A stretch of DNA of 64,000 nt from Candidatus Megaera polyxenophila (GTDB lineage Bacteria > Pseudomonadota > Alphaproteobacteria > Rickettsiales > Rickettsiaceae), in the NCBI GenBank assembly GCA_037101405.1, contig AP017965.1, positions 124,001 to 188,000 of the forward strand, written 5' to 3'. The first letter of the stretch is position 1, and each line of letters starts with the position of its first letter. A program made the position numbers and the translations under genes. The notes below the pieces were generated by a model. The model saw only the letters and a program-made list of their open reading frames with translations, did no database searches and was not told the DNA's origin. This document shows positions 36,972 through 46,952 of this stretch, in pieces.

Positions 36972-38294
36972 TATAGTGGACTGAAGAAGTCAGACAGTAA
37001 AATCAATAGTTTTGTTTCGCAAAAGATATAAAATTAAAAGAAACATAATTTAAATATATGACAAAAAAGCATATTAAAAATTTCAGTGCAGAATATAAAA
37101 CTAAAGTAGTGTTGGAATTACTAGAATCGGAGGTAACTATATCTCAATTATCAAAGAAATATGAAATTACTCCAAAGACTATTCAAAATTGGAAGAAGCA
37201 TTTTTTAAGTAATGCATCAATGGCTTTTGAGCCGGCAAAAGTAGTCAGTGAGTACAAAACAGAAATTGAGGAGTTAAAATCTCAAAATGATGAATTAGCA
37301 AAAGCTCTGGGGAAGGCTACAATAGAGAGGGACTGGGCGTTGGGAAAGCTAAACGGCTTGGATATAGCAAATAAACGAGATCTTGTCGATTCCAAGCTGA
37401 AAGAATTATCAATGGCAAGACAATGCGAATTATTGAAGATAAATAGATCTATGCTTTATTATCAGCCCCAAATAATGAGCTTATACAACAAAAAGATTAT
37501 GGATAGAATAGATGAAATATATACAGATAATCCAGAGTATGGTTATCGTTTTATTTATAAATCTTTATTAGAGGAAGGATTAAATATTGGTAGAGATCGT
37601 ACTCTCAAATACATGGGTATTATGGGTATAGAGGCTATTTATCCAAAGAAAAAGAAATCTATCTCTATGCAGAATAAAGATCATAAGATATATCCATATC
37701 TCCTTGAGCCTTATTGGCAAATATATAACGGTAGTCGGTCTGTATACGTACCAAGATCAAATGAAGTATGGAGCGGGGATATAACATACATTAGAACCCC
37801 GATAGGCTTTATGTATATGGCAGCAATTATAGATTGGCACAGTAAAGCTATATTGAGTTATAAACTGTCAAATTCAATGGATGCAAGCCTTGTAACGAGT
37901 ATTTTAGAAGACGCTCTTAGTAAGTACCCACCTCCGCTGATATTCAATAGTGATCAAGGTAGTCAGTATACCGGCTCAGAACATATAAAAATACTCGAGA
38001 AATACGGTATACAAATCTCTATGAACGGTAAAGGCAGAAGCATCGATAACATTGTTATGGAGAGATTTTTTAAGACTCTAAAATATAATTGTATATTTAT
38101 AAATGAATTTAACAATATCTCAGAACTTAGGGAGGGGATTAACATATATGTAGATAAATATAATAATAGAAGATTTCATTCTAGTATTGGTTATAAAAAA
38201 CCTATGGATGTTTATCTCAATGCATTACAAAATGCAGCATGATAATAGGAAACAAAATCTACAAAAATTTGTCTTGATTTTTCAGTCCACTATA
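36972..38294 (+). mobile_element. IS3-family element, copy B (1323 bp)
   Basis: It has the same length and ends as copy A at 22216-23538. Its left flank is the autotransporter remnant. Its right end abuts directly an internal point of another copy of the same element (copy C). No target duplication is visible. Confidence 0.92.
37058..38242 (+). CDS. IS3-family transposase, single-frame OrfAB (copy B)
   Basis: The 394-residue translation is identical to that of copy A, with HTH, coiled coil and intact DDE core. The lack of any amino-acid change points to recent spread within the replicon. Confidence 0.93.
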   Translation: MTKKHIKNFSAEYKTKVVLELLESEVTISQLSKKYEITPKTIQNWKKHFLSNASMAFEPAKVVSEYKTEIEELKSQNDELAKALGKATIERDWALGKLNGLDIANKRDLVDSKLKELSMARQCELLKINRSMLYYQPQIMSLYNKKIMDRIDEIYTDNPEYGYRFIYKSLLEEGLNIGRDRTLKYMGIMGIEAIYPKKKKSISMQNKDHKIYPYLLEPYWQIYNGSRSVYVPRSNEVWSGDITYIRTPIGFMYMAAIIDWHSKAILSYKLSNSMDASLVTSILEDALSKYPPPLIFNSDQGSQYTGSEHIKILEKYGIQISMNGKGRSIDNIVMERFFKTLKYNCIFINEFNNISELREGINIYVDKYNNRRFHSSIGYKKPMDVYLNALQNAA

Positions 38295-39329
38295 CAGAAA
38301 TTGAGGAGTTAAAATCTCAAAATGATGAATTAGCAAAAGCTCTGGGGAAGGCTACAATAGAGAGGGACTGGGCGTTGGGAAAGCTAAACGGCTTGGATAT
38401 AGCAAATAAACGAGATCTTGTCGATTCCAAGCTGAAAGAATTATCAATGGCAAGACAATGCGAATTATTGAAGATAAATAGATCTATGCTTTATTATCAG
38501 CCCCAAATAATGAGCTTATACAACAAAAAGATTATGGATAGAATAGATGAAATATATACAGATAATCCAGAGTATGGTTATCGTTTTATTTATAAATCTT
38601 TATTAGAGGAAGGATTAAATATTGGTAGAGATCGTACTCTCAAATACATGGGTATTATGGGTATAGAGGCTATTTATCCAAAGAAAAAGAAATCTATCTC
38701 TATGCAGAATAAAGATCATAAGATATATCCATATCTCCTTGAGCCTTATTGGCAAATATATAACGGTAGTCGGTCTGTATACGTACCAAGATCAAATGAA
38801 GTATGGAGCGGGGATATAACATACATTAGAACCCCGATAGGCTTTATGTATATGGCAGCAATTATAGATTGGCACAGTAAAGCTATATTGAGTTATAAAC
38901 TGTCAAATTCAATGGATGCAAGCCTTGTAACGAGTATTTTAGAAGACGCTCTTAGTAAGTACCCACCTCCGCTGATATTCAATAGTGATCAAGGTAGTCA
39001 GTATACCGGCTCAGAACATATAAAAATACTCGAGAAATACGGTATACAAATCTCTATGAACGGTAAAGGCAGAAGCATCGATAACATTGTTATGGAGAGA
39101 TTTTTTAAGACTCTAAAATATAATTGTATATTTATAAATGAATTTAACAATATCTCAGAACTTAGGGAGGGGATTAACATATATGTAGATAAATATAATA
39201 ATAGAAGATTTCATTCTAGTATTGGTTATAAAAAACCTATGGATGTTTATCTCAATGCATTACAAAATGCAGCATGATAATAGGAAACAAAATCTACAAA
39301 AATTTGTCTTGATTTTTCAGTCCACTATA
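38295..39329 (+). mobile_element. IS3-family element, 5'-truncated copy C (1035 bp)
   Basis: This segment matches copy B from 37260 to its right end at 38294, so the first 288 bp of the element are missing. It is joined head-to-tail to copy B with no spacer. Its right flank is the truncated Rep-like gene. Confidence 0.9.
38375..39277 (+). pseudogene. Truncated IS3-family transposase (copy C)
   Basis: The last 300 residues of the 394-residue transposase, identical to the other copies. The N-terminal HTH is missing, so it cannot bind IS ends normally; translation from an internal ATG could give a DDE-only protein. Confidence 0.88.
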
Positions 39330-39476
39330 TCGATACCAGGCAACAATATCACCAAGAATGGTTATTGCCACCAGATCAGGGTTTCCATCTTCAAGGCAAA
39401 ACTGTTTGTACCATTTATGAATAATGACATCACCAGGTTTAAAAAACTTACCGCAAGTATCAAAAAGAGAATTCAT
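39330..39476 (-). pseudogene. Rep-like winged-helix protein, N-terminal fragment cut by IS
   Basis: 49 native residues starting at 39476 after a strong ribosome site (GGAGGGACG). The segment IIHKWYKQFCLEDGNPDLVA followed by ITILGDIVAWYR matches TPHDWYKKFTNSRGRPDLSL and ISVLAEIVYWYR of the Rep protein at 47765. The rest is lost at the IS; the terminal ten codons (to 39294) come from IS sequence. The start overlaps the stop of the upstream paralog (ATGA). Confidence 0.7.
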
Positions 39477-39919
39477 AACGTCCCTCCTTTATCATCAGAT
39501 AAAGCATCAATATTTGCGATATTAAGTTTTAAGGTAAGCTCTTTGGAAAATTTACTCTCTGGAATGGCTAAGGTAGGATAAAACAAACGGGTAACCAGAC
39601 CCAGATTCTGCAAGCGAAAGGACGCTCTTTGCAAGGTAGGTCTTCGAATACAGCATTTATTCCAAAAATACGTAAAGCAGTCTCGAAGTTCAAAATCAGA
39701 GTTACTATCTCCCATTCTTTGGGATAAGGATAACAGCTCAGCAAGAATATGGATTCCTACTAAATCAGGCCTACCGCTAGGCAATAAAACCTTTTTATAA
39801 CACCAATGTGGGATAAAAAGCGAATCTCTTCGGATAATTCTAGGCCTTGACACATATATATTATTGTGCAGGCAGCACTTTTCTGCTATGTTCATATTAC
39901 CATATTGTTTAGTTAACAA
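39473..39919 (-). CDS. Rep-like small protein, paralog of the plasmid replication protein N-terminus
   Basis: Up to 148 residues. IPHWCYKKVLLPSGRPDLVG, followed by IHILAELLSLSQR, corresponds to the Rep N-terminal motif (HDWYKKF...GRPDL...LAEIVYWY). The later RASFRLQNLGLVTRLFYP corresponds to the winged-helix part KLRRIFVKLEQMGICTREF. It lacks the C-terminal DnaA_N-like domain. Start could be 39919 or 39895 (MNIAEK). It may be a regulator derived from rep, or a decaying second replicon. Confidence 0.55.
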   Translation of the reverse strand: MLTKQYGNMNIAEKCCLHNNIYVSRPRIIRRDSLFIPHWCYKKVLLPSGRPDLVGIHILAELLSLSQRMGDSNSDFELRDCFTYFWNKCCIRRPTLQRASFRLQNLGLVTRLFYPTLAIPESKFSKELTLKLNIANIDALSDDKGGTL

Positions 39920-39964
39920 TTTAGTGTTACCCCAATGCTTGGCATCAGGGTTTGGTATTATAAC

Positions 39965-40007
39965 CAGTAACTATCTTGTAAGTTTGGCGACTAGGAGATA
40001 GTTACTG
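39965..40007. other. Perfect 12-bp inverted repeat in an AT-rich gap
   Basis: CAGTAACTATCT (39965-39976) and its exact reverse complement (39996-40007) are separated by 19 bases. GTTTGG occurs three times around it. It has no T-tract, so it is not a clear terminator. It lies upstream of the Rep-like gene and could be a control site or an origin-like element. The remaining gap to 40214 shows nothing else. Confidence 0.45.
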
Positions 40008-40214
40008 AAGTTTGGTTTGTGAGCTTGCTTTACAAAATCAAAAATTACCTTTAAAGCTATTTATTTATGTAACAATAATTAATAGATTTTTCTCCGTCAA
40101 TAATTATTTTATCTTATAGGATAAGATATATTATATTTTTTGATTACAAGATAAAACATAAGCAATCTATTTAATGCAATATCATTATGTACATGTAAGT
40201 AAGTCAAAGGGATA

Positions 40215-41643
40215 GGAGTTATTGTCAAATGTTGTGTATGAAAAAAATTAGGCAACATATTTTTTCTCATTTAAGTTATCGTTACTAATTTCACTTACAT
40301 GAATTCCATCTATAAATTTTTCCATATTAATAACTTGGGCAATGCGGTTTTTACCTCGTAAAGGTTTCCACCTTTTTTCTGCTTCAAGGAATAATTTATA
40401 GGTAGCAGCAATAATAGTATTTCTCGAAAAACAATTCCTAGATTTTCTAGTTCTATGCTTAACCGTAGCAAAGGTAGATTCAATAGGATTAGTTGTCCGC
40501 AAATGTATCCAGTGCTCCCCTGGAAAATCGTAAAAAGCTAATAACTCTTTTTCATTTTTCAATAAGCATTCTGTAGCCTTAGGATATTTAGCAGAATAAG
40601 CCAAGATAAATTTTTTCCAACTGGATTCAGCTTCTTCTCTAGAACTAGCCATATAAATATTATGTATCATTTGCTTGGCTTTAGCTTGCTGAGATTTTGG
40701 TAACTTATTCAAAATATTAGAAGTCTTATGTACCCAACAGCGCTGATGTACCGTAGTAGGATATTCTTCTGTCAGAGCTCCCCAAAAACCAAGTGCTCCA
40801 TCTCCAACAGCTAAGGCAGGAGAGTGTATCAGACCTCTGCTTTTTATGTCGAGTAATAATCCTTGCCAGCTTTCCTTGCTTTCTCTAAAACCATCATCTA
40901 TAGCGACCAATTCCTTTTTTCCGTATTCATCAACACCAATTATTACCAAAATACAGTTCTTCTCCGATTCCATTCTTGCCTGTAAATAAATACCATCAAC
41001 CCAGAAGTAGACATATTTCTTCTTTGTTAAATCTCGTCTTTGCCATAACAAATATTGATCATACCACTCAGATTTTAGCCTGGATATTACATTAGGTGAT
41101 AAGTTCTTTGGCTTGCTACCCAATATAGGTTCAAAGCTATCAGCAAAATCTGTAGTAGATATTCCCTTTAAATAAAGTAGCGGTAATAGAACATCTATAG
41201 TAACCGTACGCCTCATGTATTGCGGAATCAGATTAGAAGAGAATTTTATATCCTCTTTACCTCTATCTCTTACCCGTGGTACTTTTACTGCTACCTCTCC
41301 TATACCGGTTTGTATGTTGCGCTCAGGTAAGTAGCCATTGCGGACGACTTGTTTACTCCCATTAGTAAGTAACTTATCTTGGTAGGATGATATAAAATTT
41401 TGTACCTCTTCCTCTATAGCTAGTTGCAACATTTTTTGAGCTGACTCCCTTAAAAACTCACTTAATACATCTGTTACTAAATTTTGTGTTGGATTTTTAT
41501 AATCAATTATATTACTCTTTCTCATGGTGTATTCCTTATTTTATTGTTAATAGGATTTGCAAATTACAATAATAATATTAATTTGCGAATACGCCACCTA
41601 ATCTTCTATCTCACCTCCATACACAACTTTCCATCATAACTCC
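40215..41643 (-). mobile_element. IS256-family element, copy 1 (1429 bp)
   Basis: The ends are imperfect inverted repeats beginning GGAGTTAT and ending TTGTGTATG (20 of 25 matching after the first G). It is flanked by a perfect 8-bp target duplication, AAGGGATA (40207-40214 and 41644-41651), which is the usual size for this family. The second copy at 55935 is in the opposite orientation. Confidence 0.92.
40248..41525 (-). CDS. IS256-family transposase
   Basis: 425 residues of the transposase-mutator family: YLPERNIQTGIGEVAVKVPR near the start, catalytic Asp in VYFWVDGIYLQARMES and LAVGDGALGFWGAL, the CxxH-like RCWVHKTSNIL, and the C-terminal Glu region TTNPIESTFATVKHRT. It should be active. 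Identical in translation to the copy at 56052. Confidence 0.95.
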   Translation of the reverse strand: MRKSNIIDYKNPTQNLVTDVLSEFLRESAQKMLQLAIEEEVQNFISSYQDKLLTNGSKQVVRNGYLPERNIQTGIGEVAVKVPRVRDRGKEDIKFSSNLIPQYMRRTVTIDVLLPLLYLKGISTTDFADSFEPILGSKPKNLSPNVISRLKSEWYDQYLLWQRRDLTKKKYVYFWVDGIYLQARMESEKNCILVIIGVDEYGKKELVAIDDGFRESKESWQGLLLDIKSRGLIHSPALAVGDGALGFWGALTEEYPTTVHQRCWVHKTSNILNKLPKSQQAKAKQMIHNIYMASSREEAESSWKKFILAYSAKYPKATECLLKNEKELLAFYDFPGEHWIHLRTTNPIESTFATVKHRTRKSRNCFSRNTIIAATYKLFLEAEKRWKPLRGKNRIAQVINMEKFIDGIHVSEISNDNLNEKKYVA

Positions 41644-41661
41644 AAGGGATAGAGTAGTGTA

Positions 41662-42108
41662 ATGGATAATTTAAAAAGAAAAATTATAGAATATATACAA
41701 GAATATAATATTGCGACTTCTGCATTTGAAAAAAAAGCTGGCGTCGGTAATGCAGTTGTTAATAGAATTTTAGATGATACAGTTAAAAATCCCGGTATCG
41801 AAACAATATTAAAAATAGCCGATGTACTCAATTGTTCTCTAGATGAACTATTTAATAGAAATCAATCTTTTAAAAAACATATTCTAAATATTGATACTGA
41901 ACTACCATACAATAATGAACTATTCAGGTCTATATGCCTTTATACTGTTCATTTCATAGAGTTATACCGCATTAATCACCTTACTCTTCAGCAAGTAGGA
42001 TTAGTTATAGAAGAAATATATAAACATTGTTTAGATAGAAAATTAAGCTTAATCGATACTAAGTTTGCAGACTGGTTCCTAAAAGATCATCTTTTAAATC
42101 GTTGTTAG
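41662..42108 (+). CDS. XRE-family HTH regulator
   Basis: 148 residues. HTH domain in the first 70 residues (FEKKAGVGNAVVNRILDDTV, IETILKIADVLNCSLDELFN) and an all-helical C-terminal domain. The IS256 copy inserted 18 bp upstream of its start, which must have replaced its native promoter region. It converges on the STAND gene, overlapping its end by 4 bp. Confidence 0.82.
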   Translation: MDNLKRKIIEYIQEYNIATSAFEKKAGVGNAVVNRILDDTVKNPGIETILKIADVLNCSLDELFNRNQSFKKHILNIDTELPYNNELFRSICLYTVHFIELYRINHLTLQQVGLVIEEIYKHCLDRKLSLIDTKFADWFLKDHLLNRC

Positions 42109-44378
42109 TTATTCTTTAGAAAGCTTTGATACATGGCTTTTGTTCTAAAATGATCAACCCCAAAAATATTCTCGTGTTTACTTAAGTATTCCTTATATAT
42201 TCCTATATTATTATCCATTAATGCTGAGTTAGCTATTTTAAAATACAGATCGCTGATATGGTCAAGTAACATATTTTGCCCATAACAATTATGGTATATA
42301 TTCTCTGCTATCTTATATGCTTGCAGTGCTTCTGCTATTTTATTCTGTCTACGATAAATATCACCTTCTACAATTAAAGCAGCAGCTAAATCATAATCAG
42401 AAGAATCTGATATATTATCTTTTTTTCTTTCTGGTAAAGCTAGAAAGATTTTTTTGGCTAAACTTATATGCTCTTCTGCTTTTTTGATTTTATCTACATT
42501 TAACTCAGCTAATGCAAGCCAAGTCAGGATACGTGCTTGCATTTCATGCGGCTCATCAAAATAACTTTTTGATCTCTTATAAAGTTCTTTAGCTAGTATA
42601 TAAGCAGATTCATAATCTCCTAGTTTAATTAAAATCTCTACTTTTAGTATATGACCAAGTATAGTAAATTGATCTTGCGGTAAGTTTTCTTGGGATTTAA
42701 CTAATTTATTTGCATTTTCTAATGCTAGATTATACTCTCCTTCTGCAAGGAAAATCCTTGCGTAAGAATACCATAATAATCCTTTGTAAAATATATCCTG
42801 ATCTTTTTTAATGAATTCTTCAACTTTCTTTATACTAAGTTTTGCATCATTTATAGCTCCTTTACGGATTCTGCTTTGTGTCAATTGTGAGTATATAGCA
42901 CATTTTAAATCTGCAAAACCATTAACATTTCTTACTGTTTCAGCAGCTTTTTCATAATCATACTCCGCATTTTTTATATCTCTTGCACTATAAGTTTTAT
43001 ATAATCCTACATTCACTAAATACCATGCATAAGCCACTTTTTGATTATTACTCATGTCATGATATTTAATTTCACCTCTGGTCTCCTTATCGATTAGCCA
43101 TTCAACAAATTTTTTGCATTTATCATAATCCCTCTTCGTAAGGTAGAAGAACATAAGATTCTTTCTAAGTTCTAAAATGTCATAAAAATTCACGGCATTT
43201 TTTTCTGCGTTTTCTAGCATTATTTCTAAATTGCTTTGCAGAGTAGGGTCTTTATGAAACAAAGATAAATAATCTGTAATCTTTTCAGGAAATCCTTGAT
43301 TAATTGTTTTGACTATATCTTGCATACTATCTCTGATAACCTTATTACTAGCACTTTCCAGAACAGTCTTCTTTATAAAATCATGTACTTCAAAAATTTG
43401 ATTTTCCTTATAAGTACCTTTATCCTCTATTAAAGCAAACTTACTTAAATCATGCAATATATCTATAACTTTAGAACTATCACTACCAGATAAATTAATT
43501 AATAGCTGCTTTGAAAAATCATGGTTATTAATTAATGCTACCTTAAGTAAAAGATTATTAGCAGCACTACTTAGATTATCAAATATCGTTCCTAGCTGTT
43601 CTTTAGTCCTTTTTACTTCATCAGTTACAGCAAGTATTTTTTTATATTCCTCAATACTTAAATATCGATTATTTTGTAAGAATAAAGTTCCTCGAATTAT
43701 AAGAATTGGATAATCCAAAAAAATTTCCGATAATTTTTCTACATCTCTTAATTTATAATTAGGTAGCAGTTTTTCAATAAGTCCTAGTGCCTCTATTCTT
43801 TTAAGATTCTTTATCGGTATTATATTAGGTAATCCAGTAGTCTCCTGAGAACAAACAACTATGTGACCATTATGACTATCTTCTAGAAATCTAAGTACCT
43901 TATTATTTTCATTAGTTCTTAAATTATCAAATACTAGGATCCACCCTGTTTCATGCCTGAGATAATTCATTACGCTCTCAGAGATATGTTGTATGTCTTC
44001 AGAAATAATACAGGTCGAGCTTTTATTACAAATTTTTAAGTTGATCTGTTTGGCTAAGTTTAAAAACTGATAACTAAAATCAAGATTACAATCAAAAAAC
44101 CATATGATTTTATAATTATCTAAATTTTTTGATAAATATTGCCTGATTATCTGTGTTTTACCTATCCCGGTGAATCCAGTTAAAGATACTACTGAACCAA
44201 TATTACTTAAATTACGCTCTATACTTTTTAGCTCTTCATTTCTACCAGAAAAATACGGAACAGGTAAAGTTGAATTACTTACCTTAACTGAAGACATAGC
44301 TTTATTAGCAGTCAGAAGAACTAACAAAAATACGAATATTAAGTTTTTCCTTTTGTTAAATGAGGTGTTATATCCCAT
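42105..44378 (-). CDS. STAND/NB-ARC-type NTPase with TPR repeats and an apparent signal peptide
   Basis: 757 residues. The N-terminus (KNLIFVFLLVLLTANKAMSS) reads as a signal peptide or anchor. A NB-ARC-like NTPase follows, with Walker A TGFTGIGKTQ (about 67-76), a Walker B WILVFDNL and IVVCSQET as a sensor-like strand. The second half (about 380-740) is TPR-like helices. STAND proteins are signalling switches, usually cytoplasmic, so an export signal is odd. The start overlaps the upstream sensor gene by 40 bp, suggesting one operon. The ligand and output are unknown. Confidence 0.75.
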   Translation of the reverse strand: MGYNTSFNKRKNLIFVFLLVLLTANKAMSSVKVSNSTLPVPYFSGRNEELKSIERNLSNIGSVVSLTGFTGIGKTQIIRQYLSKNLDNYKIIWFFDCNLDFSYQFLNLAKQINLKICNKSSTCIISEDIQHISESVMNYLRHETGWILVFDNLRTNENNKVLRFLEDSHNGHIVVCSQETTGLPNIIPIKNLKRIEALGLIEKLLPNYKLRDVEKLSEIFLDYPILIIRGTLFLQNNRYLSIEEYKKILAVTDEVKRTKEQLGTIFDNLSSAANNLLLKVALINNHDFSKQLLINLSGSDSSKVIDILHDLSKFALIEDKGTYKENQIFEVHDFIKKTVLESASNKVIRDSMQDIVKTINQGFPEKITDYLSLFHKDPTLQSNLEIMLENAEKNAVNFYDILELRKNLMFFYLTKRDYDKCKKFVEWLIDKETRGEIKYHDMSNNQKVAYAWYLVNVGLYKTYSARDIKNAEYDYEKAAETVRNVNGFADLKCAIYSQLTQSRIRKGAINDAKLSIKKVEEFIKKDQDIFYKGLLWYSYARIFLAEGEYNLALENANKLVKSQENLPQDQFTILGHILKVEILIKLGDYESAYILAKELYKRSKSYFDEPHEMQARILTWLALAELNVDKIKKAEEHISLAKKIFLALPERKKDNISDSSDYDLAAALIVEGDIYRRQNKIAEALQAYKIAENIYHNCYGQNMLLDHISDLYFKIANSALMDNNIGIYKEYLSKHENIFGVDHFRTKAMYQSFLKNN

Positions 44379-45748
44379 ACATTACTATCATTATAGAATT
44401 TTTCTTTTTTTAAGCTTTTAATTAACTTTAATTTATTACCAACTCTTTTACCCTGAATATATTCATAACTAAAGCCATTGTCTTCAAACAATTTTATTGT
44501 ATCTTTTATTGACAGTAACCATTGATTATTTGTCTTGGAATAATGCTGCAAACTATAATTTTCAAATTGCTCTCTTGAAAGATTAAAACCTGAACCTGTC
44601 ATTTTTATTTTAAATTGTTCTTTATCTTGCTTAACTTTTATCTTTAAGTGAGACCCTTTAGGTAATATAGATAAAAGATTCCAGGTTAGACTAAAGATTA
44701 ACTGACGTAAAATTTCTTCACCTATATCTATATTAAGACGTTCTGCTTCCATCACCTCATTTTCCACTCTTATAGATATACCTTTAATTTCAGAATCAAG
44801 TGCAAAATATTCAATACATTCTGTCAGTAATTGCTTGATATTTACTGTAAGCGTTTCGTTTAAATTGTTTGTCGTGTTTATGATATTAATAGTGTCTCTC
44901 TTTAACTTATTCTTTATCATTTTTATCAACCTATTATCTATCTCCTGTTTATGCTGTCTTAGTAACTCAAGTTTTTTATAAGTTACCAATTGTTCTTTTA
45001 AAACTTGAGTCTCCTGCATTAATTTTAATGAATAATTATAGAAAAATTTTTTAACTCCTAAAAACAGAAACAATACAAATAGATTTATGAAAAAAAATAC
45101 AGTAATAAAAAGTAAAGCACCATTAGTAAAGATTTGCCTTATTTGCTTTTCTAAATAAGAATTTTCTATATACATTTTTACTGAAACTTCAAAATTCCCA
45201 ATAGTGTGATAATCACTCTGCACTGACGAAATGGCAGCATGGCGGTTGTTTTCTATAATATTTAAATTATTAATCATTACAGAATATATTAAAAAATTAG
45301 GCAGAAAGTTATCCAAAAAGCTCCTTGCTTCTACCATACTAATACTAATACAAAAACCATGACAAAGTGACAATATCATACCATTTTGTTTATCAAGCAG
45401 TATTTGATAAGATTTACTATTATGTTTAGCCATGATTTTCTTGGGATTAGTTATAGATATGATTTTTAGTATAGAAAGTTGAAAATTCATTTTGTTTGCT
45501 ATATTCTGGTAATCAGCAATTAATTGTTGATTACCAGATTCATAGTTACTTTCAACAATTTCTAATAGATAGTGAAGTTTATTAAGATCATTAATCACAT
45601 AACAGAATTTTTTCTTGGCTTGGGAAAATACATTTTCATAATCTTTGCTGTTTTGAGTATTCCAATAAAATATAAAAATCCCAGTACATAAAACAGAAAC
45701 CAATAAGGAGATACTACAGGATATAATTATGACTTTTCTTTGCAACAT
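44339..45748 (-). CDS. Membrane sensor protein with degenerate histidine-kinase-like ATPase domain
   Basis: 469 residues. Two membrane helices (about 5-28 and 210-235) enclose a periplasmic sensor domain; a coiled coil (about 240-290) and a region resembling a HATPase domain follow (EEILRQLIFSLTWNLLSILP, resembling an N-box, then QFKIKMTGSGFNLS). I see no H-box with a phospho-acceptor His and no clear G boxes, so kinase activity is doubtful. It may pass a signal by contact to the STAND protein encoded downstream (inference). Confidence 0.6.
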   Translation of the reverse strand: MLQRKVIIISCSISLLVSVLCTGIFIFYWNTQNSKDYENVFSQAKKKFCYVINDLNKLHYLLEIVESNYESGNQQLIADYQNIANKMNFQLSILKIISITNPKKIMAKHNSKSYQILLDKQNGMILSLCHGFCISISMVEARSFLDNFLPNFLIYSVMINNLNIIENNRHAAISSVQSDYHTIGNFEVSVKMYIENSYLEKQIRQIFTNGALLFITVFFFINLFVLFLFLGVKKFFYNYSLKLMQETQVLKEQLVTYKKLELLRQHKQEIDNRLIKMIKNKLKRDTINIINTTNNLNETLTVNIKQLLTECIEYFALDSEIKGISIRVENEVMEAERLNIDIGEEILRQLIFSLTWNLLSILPKGSHLKIKVKQDKEQFKIKMTGSGFNLSREQFENYSLQHYSKTNNQWLLSIKDTIKLFEDNGFSYEYIQGKRVGNKLKLIKSLKKEKFYNDSNVWDITPHLTKGKT

Positions 45749-46379
45749 TCAACTTATCCAAAAAAGCAAGCAATAATTAAGAATAAGTGACTAACGAACA
45801 TTATAATTGGCTACGACGAATGTTAAAATTACCCATTTTAACCCGTTGTTGAATGAATCTGTACAATTTATATAAAATACCACTCCTTTACCCAAATTTT
45901 AAGCGGTATATTCCAATGGTTGTATAGTAAAAACTGCAAACATATTAAATATTTTACATTCTCACTTTTATTTGGTTTTTTGTCGTCATTATTTATTTGA
46001 TATTATCAAATCTTAACAATTAACGTCTCAAAATTTATCACTTTTCCAATTCCCTCAACAAGGGATCGTAAATCTTTAACTTTTTTAAGATATTAAAACG
46101 TTACTTCTTCAAGGATTTATTTACCTTGGAGGAGACACAGATGCCTCATTTATCTATCTTTATAGCAGGATTGGTTATTTAAACCCGACCAATGCTTTAT
46201 CTACACTTTCAATAAACTGTTTTATTATACCAGCAAATAACATCATAACCAACTCTCTACTATCGTTTTGCCCTTATTTTTAGCATTTCTACAAGGAATA
46301 AGAACAATAATTGAGGTAGTATGGAAGATTTGGTATTGCTCTAAATTTAACAATTATTACCATTATTGAATTTTTATAG
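45749..46379. other. Non-coding gap with no supported gene
   Basis: About 630 bp, very A/T-rich, upstream of the sensor gene. A good ribosome site (TTGGAGGAG at 46126) precedes ATG at 46141, but the frame stops after 13 codons (MPHLSIFIAGLVI), suggesting a remnant. Any promoter of the minus-strand sensor/STAND operon should lie in the first 100 bases; I could not fix one. Confidence 0.4.
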
Positions 46380-46663
46380 AACAATCCTGAACAGAAATTT
46401 ATAGCTAGAGAAATAGCCGAATGGATATATGCACATTATCCGGATCGCTGCTGGCAAAAACAACAAAAATCAAAAGCAACGGCAATTCCCTTAGATAATG
46501 ATCAAGTCCTGTTCAACAAATAGTTGGAGAAATCGGATCAAAGAGATCGACTTTACAAAAAAAATATCCCAAAATAAAAATCATGGAAGGAAGACCAAGA
46601 AAATATTACTTCACGAAATCAACCGATAGTGCAGAAATAGATAAATCAGGATCATACTATTAA
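46380..46663 (+). pseudogene. Small DNA-binding-like protein, frameshifted remnant
   Basis: The frame reads PEQKFIAREIAEWIYAHYPD and RCWQKQQKSKATAIPLDNDQ, then shifts and continues VQQIVGEIGSKRSTLQKKYP and IKIMEGRPRKYYFTKS to a stop at 46663. The joined reading resembles a winged-helix or HTH protein (IAREIAEWI, then GRPRKYYF as a wing). No intact start was found. The parent gene is unknown. Confidence 0.5.
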
Positions 46664-46692
46664 TTTCATCATTTTTTTTTGGGATATTACAA

Positions 46693-46950
46693 TTATAAAT
46701 AGCGTTTTATTTCTTCAAGTTGCCCCAGTACGTTTTGTGAATTAAACAGTAAATGTTCCTTCTGTGGAACTTGTCGTTCCAAAAATGACACTACTAAAAC
46801 ACAAAATTCTCTTGGCACTACCACAAATTCATTATCAGTTTTTGATTTTAACCACATTGATAAACTATGGGTAGAAATATCATTACTCATACCCCAGAGA
46901 AGTTTGGATATTTCTTCTCGTGAAATAAAACGGTCTTTTATTGCAGTCAT
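46693..46950 (-). CDS. Small hypothetical protein
   Basis: 85 residues, soluble, with a possible HTH-like stretch (FISREEISKLLWGMSNDIST, HSLSMWLKS). It starts 2 bp after the preceding gene's end, suggesting a two-gene unit. No family recognised. Confidence 0.5.
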   Translation of the reverse strand: MTAIKDRFISREEISKLLWGMSNDISTHSLSMWLKSKTDNEFVVVPREFCVLVVSFLERQVPQKEHLLFNSQNVLGQLEEIKRYL

Positions 46951-46952
46951 TT

